DNA from: Plotosus lineatus
Taxonomy: Eukaryota > Chordata > Actinopteri > Siluriformes > Plotosidae
Assembly: GCA_024760905.1 (NCBI GenBank)
Contig: CM045750.1
Coordinates: 13,464,419 to 13,528,418, forward strand
DNA length: 64,000 nt
Direction: 5' to 3'
The position numbers and the translations under genes are program-made. Shown here in pieces: positions 61,301 to 64,000 of the stretch. Numbering within the stretch: position 1 is the stretch's first letter; the number at the start of each line of letters is the position of its first letter. The notes beneath the pieces were generated by a model, which searched no databases, was not told the DNA's origin, and was given only the letters and a program-made list of their open reading frames with translations.

Positions 61301-62617
61301 GACAGAAACATGCTGACAGCTTTGCAGCCTACTCTTTACGAAAGTCAGCAATGGTTCTTTTACATGCCTCTCACCATAGACAGTGAGAGACATGGCCGGC
61401 CTTTGATAACCCAGTTAGCTGCACTGGGGGGGACAGTGACAACCCTGTGGGGACTCGAACCCCCAACCTTCGGATCAGCGATCCTGCACCCTATCCACTA
61501 GACCAGGGGTGCTCAATCCTGCTCCTGGAGATCTACCTTCCAGATGACTTTATCTCCAACCCTAATGTGGCCCATGTGACATGTAAGACCCAGTCAGGTC
61601 TTAAGACATTTCGAAAGTCCCTTGATTGGATGATTGGATGGTTAGGTGGGCATGATTAGGGTTGGAGCGAATGCCTTCTGGAAGGTAGATCTCCAGGAGC
61701 AGGATTGAGCACCCCTGCACTAGACCATCACTGCCCCAATAAATATGCTAAACCATGTGACTCTCAAGAGTCTTTTGAGCTCCACAGGGTAATGGAAATG
61801 TGTCTGAAAAATCAGTGCATTCAGGTTATTATTGTACTTTCTACATTGCTGCACAGGTTTGTATACATATACATATATGTATGTGTGCATGCGTGAGTGT
61901 GAGATAGTGAGAAAGAGCAAGAGAGAGTGTGAGAGAGAATGAGAGAAAGAACAAGAGTGCGAGTGAGAGACAGTGAGAAAGAGAGACAGTGAGAAAGGGA
62001 GAGAGAGAAAGAGAAACAGAGTGGAAGAGAACGAGAGTGAGAGAGTGAGAGAAAGAGAAGCAGAGAGTGAGAGAAAGAGCAAAAGTGAGACAGTGCGAGA
62101 GAAAGAGACAGAAAGAGATGGAGAATGTAACTCAGTGCCAGTGTGGCAAACTCCTGGAACTTAAAGACCAGTACCCATGAATAACTTCCTGGACCTTAGA
62201 TGTACTCTACATGAGTTTTCGAGGGAAAAAACAAAAACAACAATAACTGTTTACGAAAACAAACCAACCACGTGGTTCTTCCTTCGTCGTCATCATCATC
62301 ATCATCATCAAATAACAACAGGTGTGATGACGTCACTCGTCAGCACACTTGCTGGACCACTTGGTGGATATCAGGTCCACTCGGCAGGGATGAGTTTCAC
62401 AGCAGAACTGTCCACTCTGCTCAAATTCTATACTTGTGGTGTCGCCTGATGCAGCACAGCTTGGTTAAAATTCGAATGTTCGCTAATAGATGGATTCCTT
62501 TTTTTTCCTATGAATTTTAATAAAAAAATTTAATCTGTTTCTGGATTAAAAGACCTATATTTTCGTTAGACTCACCATCTCCAACACCGGCTTCTTTTCT
62601 GTTTCGGTACCAGCCAT
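35817..62617 (-). CDS. polr1d: RNA polymerases I and III subunit RPAC2, five coding exons, 115 aa
   Basis: Small nuclear subunit shared by RNA polymerases I and III, which pairs with POLR1C in the assembly platform (counterpart of one bacterial alpha subunit); needed for rRNA and tRNA synthesis and, in humans, linked to Treacher Collins syndrome. Exons on the minus strand: 62617-62576, 54798-54701, 52383-52307, 42277-42195, 35864-35817 (42+98+77+83+48 nt = 115 codons plus TAA). Every border has AG/GT, and split codons join correctly (AA|T Asn, G|GA Gly). Visible: start [17 protein letters not shown]11-type signature [13 protein letters not shown], then [38 protein letters not shown] and C-terminus REQQGEAME. 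Length is close to the family norm (human isoform about 133). The gene appears intact although transposons fill its introns, which is 27 kb of genome for 348 nt of coding sequence. It converges on ednrb. Confidence 0.93.
35865..36472. other. polr1d intron 4, no feature seen
   Basis: AT-rich, with A and T runs at 36120-36140 and 36300-36335. Confidence 0.4.
36473..36768 (+). repeat. SINE-C, best-preserved copy
   Basis: Head GTGGGGCCGGCGGCATAGTG, B box GTTCGAATCCC, and body to GGCTCGGGTGTAAAAACCCA. Confidence 0.93.
37085..37420 (-). repeat. SINE-A with 16-bp target duplication
   Basis: GTTGCTTTGAACATAT (37069-37084) and GTTGCTATGAACATAT (37421-37436) bracket a complete copy. Confidence 0.93.
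37719..38072 (+). repeat. SINE-A, full length, little diverged
   Basis: Head GGGGCAGTGGTGGTCTAGTG through GCCGAAAGGAAGACAGACAG, with intact A and B boxes. Confidence 0.93.
38073..39160. other. polr1d intron 4, unassigned
   Basis: An 80-codon frame at 38182-38424 has no recognised match. Poly(A) with C interruptions at 38818-38868. 38960-39100 is strongly A/C-biased on +, with AAC/CAA-like steps. Confidence 0.4.
39164..40265 (-). mobile_element. Tigger-like element with CAGACGCTCCCC ends
   Basis: ACAGACGCTCCCCGACTTAC on the left and GAGGGGAGCGTCTG on the right, with TA outside. The minus strand 39961-39746 encodes [20 protein letters not shown] and [19 protein letters not shown], a CENP-B-type N-terminus. 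The rest of the transposase is deleted. Confidence 0.78.
39295..39548 (-). repeat. SINE-A nested in the Tigger-like element
   Basis: GTTCATACTGTACT at 39281-39294 and 39549-39562 is the target duplication. The head is missing. Confidence 0.92.
40307..40602 (-). repeat. SINE-A with target duplication, internally deleted
   Basis: AACTGCCCTTCATGATC before and AACTGCCTTCATGATC after. The segment between GAATCATC and TTTTTAGCGAGGG has lost about 60 bp. Confidence 0.9.
40905..41305 (+). repeat. SINE-D copy
   Basis: Begins GGTCTCTGGGCTCCCGAGTG with a possible B box AGTTCGAATCC and ends GGAATTGGATACAACTAAAT. Same family as 612-1040. Confidence 0.65.
41308..41490 (-). repeat. SINE-AB, truncated
   Basis: L2-type tail through the start of the SINE body (GATGAAAATCAGCAATGGTT). 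Confidence 0.88.
41491..42194. other. polr1d intron 4, no feature seen
   Basis: AT-rich DNA up to the exon 4 donor. Confidence 0.4.
42195..42277 (-). CDS. polr1d: polr1d coding exon 4 (residues 73-100)
   Basis: 83 nt. Acceptor attaccag after a T-tract, donor gtgaga. Encodes [27 protein letters not shown]. The open frame extends across both splice sites into introns, so a longer uninterrupted ORF here is misleading. Confidence 0.93.
42528..43293 (+). mobile_element. hAT (Charlie-like) element with 8-bp duplication
   Basis: Ends CAGTGCTTCTCAAATAGTGG and AATTGAGAAGCACTG. CTTTACAT at 42520-42527 and 43294-43301 is an exact duplication. The only coding remnant is the transposase C-terminus ([20 protein letters not shown], then [12 protein letters not shown]). 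766 bp, internally deleted. In polr1d intron 3. Confidence 0.93.
43382..43565. repeat. Inverted repeat with about 70-bp arms
   Basis: CTTGCTTGTGCTTGAAACAA ... CAAGTGAGCAAGTG on the left is mirrored by CACTTGCTCACTTG ... TTCAAGCACAAGCAAG on the right. The central loop shares GAATACTTGTTTAGTACTCA with the reverse of 58985-59012. Confidence 0.8.
43566..43937. other. polr1d intron 3, no feature seen
   Basis: AT-rich anonymous DNA. Confidence 0.35.
43938..45503 (-). mobile_element. Tc1-like transposon, decayed
   Basis: Inner repeats GCTGTTCAAAAAATAGCAGT (44132) and ACTGCTATTATTTTGAAC (45327) mark the IR/DR ends. Outer repeats near 43945 and 45485 are weaker, so the outer limits are approximate. 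The minus strand reads [16 protein letters not shown] N-terminal pieces, [20 protein letters not shown] and [13 protein letters not shown]. Confidence 0.8.
44397..45010 (-). pseudogene. Tc1-like transposase fragments
   Basis: The second catalytic Asp is in [10 protein letters not shown]. The first is expected in ILWTDCYFW (changed from SDES). The C-terminal Glu region follows SPTLIQ out of frame. Confidence 0.8.
45504..45825. other. polr1d intron 3, no feature seen
   Basis: Anonymous DNA between two Tc1 relics. Confidence 0.35.
45826..46985 (-). mobile_element. Third Tc1-like transposon, relic
   Basis: Starts with the terminal-repeat phrase GGTGCCTAAGTATTTTGCAC. The minus strand reads [20 protein letters not shown], then [20 protein letters not shown] and [20 protein letters not shown]. 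Frameshifts throughout. Confidence 0.75.
47085..47280 (-). mobile_element. Solo end of a TA-flanked DNA transposon family
   Basis: TACCGTATTCGACGTAATAA then GCTCCAATAAGCGCCCCCCA match both ends of the element at 56876-57711. Confidence 0.6.
47665..49666 (+). mobile_element. hAT (Charlie8/GTF2IRD2-type) element, 2002 bp
   Basis: Ends CGGGGGTCGGCGACCC and GGGTTGCCGACCCCTG. The 8-bp duplication TTTTAGGT is exact at 47657-47664 and 49667-49674. Holds the C-terminal part of a transposase (48209-48907) preceded by a frameshifted piece (47952-48245). The N-terminal half is deleted. Confidence 0.95.
47952..48907 (+). pseudogene. hAT transposase C-terminal half (GTF2IRD2-like), one frameshift
   Basis: [31 protein letters not shown], then after a frame change near 48215 [20 protein letters not shown], and the hAT dimerisation region [40 protein letters not shown]. 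The zinc-finger and early catalytic parts are missing, so it cannot be active. Confidence 0.9.
49786..50145 (-). other. Unidentified 119-codon open frame
   Basis: Low-hydrophobic protein with [20 protein letters not shown] and [10 protein letters not shown] plausible acceptor (atatcagcag) precedes the frame at about 50098. Function unknown; it could be an orphan exon or chance. Sits in polr1d intron 3 on the polr1d strand. Confidence 0.25.
50146..51549. other. polr1d intron 3, no feature seen
   Basis: AT-rich, with a GT/G run at 51104-51139. Confidence 0.35.
51550..51655 (+). repeat. L2-type SINE tail fragment
   Basis: CCAGGGTGTACTCTGCCCTC to CAGAAAATGAATTAATGAA. Confidence 0.8.
52307..52383 (-). 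CDS. polr1d: polr1d coding exon 3 (residues 47-72)
   Basis: 77 nt. Acceptor tttccacag, donor gtaaga. Encodes [18 protein letters not shown] and NFRIQTH, conserved in RPAC2. Confidence 0.95.
52433..52760 (+). repeat. SINE-B, full length
   Basis: Head GAGGTTAGCATGTCTGCTTC, B box GGTTCGATTCCC, and body and tail to GGATGAAGTGGC. It lies 50 bp upstream of polr1d exon 3 on the antisense strand. Confidence 0.9.
52761..53525. other. polr1d intron 2, no gene recognised
   Basis: GT/GC alternating tract at 52987-53022, then AT-rich DNA. Confidence 0.4.
53526..53765 (-). repeat. SINE-AB, head missing
   Basis: CATTTTCTGAACCGCTTCAT to TTTAGCTGCGCTGGGG. Confidence 0.85.
54110..54265 (+). repeat. Possible LINE 3' end
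   Basis: CTGCGGTGACCTCTGACTGG followed by GATGATGATC resembles other RTE-type 3' ends. Diverged. Confidence 0.35.
54701..54798 (-). CDS. polr1d: polr1d coding exon 2 (residues 15-46)
   Basis: Acceptor gaatag, donor gtaaga. Encodes [15 protein letters not shown] and the hallmark [13 protein letters not shown] of the RPB11/RPAC2 fold, ending MIMK plus two bases of Asn. Confidence 0.95.
54846..55164. mobile_element. piggyBac-type MITE
   Basis: Left CCCTTTAAACGC and right GCGTTAAAGGG form inverted ends. The right flank is TTAA (55165-55168) and the left flank TTGA, one change from TTAA. 319 bp, no coding capacity. 47 bp upstream of the polr1d exon 2 acceptor. Confidence 0.7.
55246..55322. repeat. 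(AT)n(AG)n microsatellite
   Basis: About 50 bp AT followed by about 25 bp AG. Confidence 0.95.
55323..56875. other. polr1d intron 1, no gene recognised
   Basis: AT-rich anonymous DNA. No mobile element identified with confidence. Confidence 0.4.
56876..57711 (-). mobile_element. TA-flanked DNA transposon, internally deleted
   Basis: Ends CCGTATTCGACGTGATAAGC and the mirror GCTTATTAAGTCGAACACAG, with TA on both sides. A minus-strand frame (57468-57256) has [20 protein letters not shown], possibly the acidic C-terminus of a pogo-type transposase. Family not named. Confidence 0.6.
57736..57899. repeat. Inverted repeat with about 60-bp arms
   Basis: TAATATTGTTTTAAGAATAT ... GGCTCCTGTTAAATAAAG pairs with CTTTAATTTAACAGGAGAC ... 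AATATTA, loop about 43 nt. May be a MITE. Confidence 0.7.
58096..58490 (-). repeat. SINE-A with extended T run and (CTA)n tail
   Basis: Full copy. The tail is a CTA microsatellite, and the head is disrupted by an extra ATTCTGGGACTGTATAC stretch. Confidence 0.88.
58605..58910 (+). mobile_element. Solo 5' part of a Tigger-like element
   Basis: TACAGTCGGCTCCTTTCTTA through GAGTGCTCATTGCAGCTTAT matches, in reverse, the halves flanking the hAT copy near 47.3-49.7 kb. Confidence 0.65.
59030..59185 (-). repeat. tRNA-derived SINE, not a working tRNA
   Basis: The minus strand reads TTAGCTCAGTTAGTAGAGCG (A box) and AGTTCAAATCC (B box). The T stem (CAGAG with CCGGC) does not pair, and a SINE body (TGCTTCCTGCTTGGCGCTCA) follows. 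Confidence 0.75.
59186..59940 (-). mobile_element. RTE-like LINE copy with internal deletion
   Basis: The minus strand reads [35 protein letters not shown] (catalytic FADD) and then the C-terminal region in several frames. Confidence 0.92.
59941..60438. other. polr1d intron 1, no feature seen
   Basis: Anonymous DNA. Confidence 0.35.
60449..60791 (+). repeat. SINE-AB, full length with 10-bp target duplication
   Basis: CAAATCTCCC at 60439-60448 and 60792-60801. A box TGGTCTAGCGG and B box GGTTCGAGTCC are intact. Confidence 0.94.
60802..61177. other. polr1d intron 1, no feature seen
   Basis: AT-rich, T-rich at 61055-61130. Confidence 0.35.
61178..61735 (-). repeat. SINE-A split by a hAT MITE
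   Basis: Tail at left. The head resumes after the insertion (CACTAGACCATCACTGCCCC). Without the insert it is a complete copy. Confidence 0.92.
61504..61717. mobile_element. hAT MITE, 214 bp, long perfect terminal repeats
   Basis: CAGGGGTGCTCAATCCTGCT on the left is mirrored exactly on the right; the inverted repeats run about 38 bp. CACTAGAC at 61496-61503 and 61718-61725 is an exact 8-bp duplication, the hAT hallmark. Confidence 0.95.
61895..62130. repeat. Purine-rich GA tract
   Basis: Almost only G and A (with some T/C) on + over about 230 bp. In polr1d intron 1. Confidence 0.9.
62131..62575. other. polr1d intron 1, first 450 bp
   Basis: Unique DNA with (CAT)n at 62290-62308 and a perfect CRE palindrome TGACGTCA at 62328-62335. 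Could carry promoter-proximal control sites. Confidence 0.35.
62576..62617 (-). CDS. polr1d: polr1d coding exon 1 (residues 1-14)
   Basis: ATG at 62617 reading [14 protein letters not shown], then donor gtgagt. The family N-terminus ends in the same way (LEM before VQA), which supports both the start and the phase-0 junction. Confidence 0.88.
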
Positions 62618-62830
62618 GCTTGTAGGACGTCGCTTAAAGATGACGTTTCACCTGCGACGTAGACACGTGACAACCTTTTTTTCTGTGTCCAGATGATTCG
62701 AGCAAATGCTCTTTAAAAAATTCTCAAATTAAAAACCCCGCTTGCTTTATTTTCACCGAACCCCGCACATGATAAACCGTAAAAACTCGTTAAAATCACA
62801 AAAAACATAAACACAACGTTTTCTTCGTGT
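62618..62830 (-). promoter_or_regulatory. Probable polr1d promoter and 5' UTR
   Basis: The 200 bp upstream of the polr1d ATG are non-repetitive and contain GACGTC, a TGACG half-CRE and a CACGTG E-box within 70 bp, with no TATA box at a standard place. This would suit a housekeeping promoter. No start site can be fixed. Confidence 0.4.
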
Positions 62831-62956
62831 TGTTTCTTGTACTGTGTTGCGGCTGGCAAACAATTCGTTGCTAATTATACCGCCACCAACTGGTGTGGAG
62901 TGGATCAGCATGTTACTCAAAAAAAAAAATTATATATATATAATATATACACTAGT
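62831..62956. other. Upstream of polr1d, no feature seen
   Basis: A run and TA steps at 62922-62950. Confidence 0.35.
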
Positions 62957-63082
62957 ATGTCTGTCTTCCTTTCGGCTTTTTCCCTTTTACTTGGGAGTCG
63001 CCACAGCAAATCATCTGATTCGCATGTCTGATTTGGCAGAGGTTTTTACATCGGATGCCCTTCCTGTCACAACCCTTTATAG
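62957..63082 (-). repeat. SINE-A tail fragment cut by a LINE
   Basis: CTTCCTTTCGGCTTTTTCCC to CCTGTCACAACCCTTTATAGC, then the LINE CTT tail begins. The other half of the SINE would lie beyond the window. Confidence 0.85.
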
Positions 63083-64000
63083 CTTCTTCTTCTTCTTCTT
63101 TTACTTTCGGCTGCTCCCTTCAGGGGTCGCCACAGCAAATCATCCGCCTCCACCTCACCCTGTCCTCCGCATCTTCTTTTCTGACTCCAACGACCTTCAT
63201 GTCTTCCTTCACCACATCCATAAATCTCTTCTTCGGTCTTCCTCGAGGCCTTCCGCCTGGTAGTTCCAACCTCAGCATCCTACTGCCAATATACTCACTA
63301 TCCCTCCTCTGTACATGTCCAAACCATCTCAATCTAGCCTCTCTGACTTTGTCTCCAAAACATCTTACGTGGGCTGTCCCTCTGATATACTCATTTCTGA
63401 TCCTATCCATCCTCGTTACTCCCAGAGAGAACCTCAACATTTTCATCTCCGCTACCTCCAGCTCTGCCTCCTGCCTTTTCCTCAGCGCCACTGTTTCTAA
63501 GCCATACAACATCGCTGGCCTCACCACCATCTTGTACACTTTTCCCTTCATTCTTGCTGACACTCTCCTATCGCACATCACACCGGATACTTTTCTCCAA
63601 CCATTCCAGCCTGCCTGCACACGCTTCTTCACCTCTTTTCCACACTCTCCATTGCTCTGGATTGTTGAGCCTAAGTACTTAAAATCCTCCACCTTCGTTA
63701 TCTCTGCTCCCTGTAACATCACCGTTCCTCCTGGGTCCTTCTCATTCACACACATGTATTCTGATTTTCTGAGGCTAACCTTCATTCCTCTCCTTTCCAG
63801 GGCATACCTCCACCTCTCTAGATTTTCCTGCACTTGTTCTCTGCTCTCACTACAGATCACGATGTCATCTGCAAACATCATAGTCCATGGAGATTCTTGT
63901 CTCACCTCGTCTGTCAGCCTGTCCATCACCATAGCAAACAAGAAGGGGCTCAGAGCTGACCCTTGATGCAGTCCCACCTCCACCTTGAATTCCCGGTCAC
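63083..64000 (-). mobile_element. RTE-like LINE, 3' part, running off the window
   Basis: The minus strand is open from 63983 to 63120 and still open towards the window edge. It encodes reverse transcriptase: [28 protein letters not shown] (FADD catalytic box), [74 protein letters not shown] and the C-terminal basic region [15 protein letters not shown]. Tail (AAG)n. No frameshift within 864 nt, so a young copy; the endonuclease lies outside the window. Confidence 0.95.

Overview
The window is nuclear DNA from a fish, almost certainly a teleost. It carries two spliced vertebrate genes and is otherwise crowded with Tc1, hAT, pogo/Tigger-like, Rex3 and RTE elements, tRNA-derived SINEs and long GT/CA microsatellites. 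Rex3 and the style of the SINEs point to a ray-finned fish; an ostariophysan (catfish-like) host is only a guess. Nothing looks bacterial, plastid or viral.

Gene 1 is an endothelin receptor B gene (ednrb) on the + strand. A TATA box at 20771 and a non-coding first exon ending at 20961 are inferred. Seven coding exons (23966-24364, 28336-28448, 30973-31177, 31378-31527, 31642-31775, 31974-32082, 32219-32356) join in frame to a complete 415-residue seven-helix receptor ending KYSSS. All exon edges have AG/GT splice sites, and the internal exon sizes (113, 205, 150, 134, 109 nt) are those I recall for mammalian EDNRB.

Gene 2 is polr1d (RPAC2, the small subunit shared by RNA polymerases I and III) on the - strand. 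It is read from five short exons spread over 27 kb: 62617-62576, 54798-54701, 52383-52307, 42277-42195 and 35864-35817. They join in frame to 115 residues with the RPB11-type signature [13 protein letters not shown]. The two genes converge: their stop codons are 3.46 kb apart, with the SINE- and LINE-containing 3' flanks between them.

The rest is repeat-derived or anonymous. Positions 1-20.7 kb hold no gene I can support: SINEs, three Tigger-like relics, LINE fragments and single-copy-looking DNA. A 530-bp compound GT/GA satellite (20178-20712) ends about 60 bp before the ednrb TATA box. The ednrb introns hold a pogo-type element with a nested SINE, a near-complete but frameshifted Tc1 element, an older Tc1 relic, and a Rex3 copy into which an RTE-like LINE tail has jumped, with a 14-bp target duplication. 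The polr1d introns hold two hAT elements with exact 8-bp duplications, two more Tc1 relics, a piggyBac-type MITE beside exon 2, a SINE interrupted by a 214-bp hAT MITE, and RTE-like LINE copies. One RTE copy has an open reading frame that runs off the right edge of the window.

Four SINE families recur and are named here for convenience. SINE-A has a tRNA-like head and a 3' tail matching the RTE-like LINE. SINE-AB has the same head and body but a different, L2-type tail. SINE-B has its own tRNA-like head and the L2-type tail. SINE-C has a third tRNA-like head. No CRISPR array, operon, functional tRNA or rRNA was found. I did not find an unmistakably new biological system. The most useful results are the two correctly spliced genes, one of which (polr1d) cannot be recovered by simple ORF calling, and the well-resolved nested transposition history.
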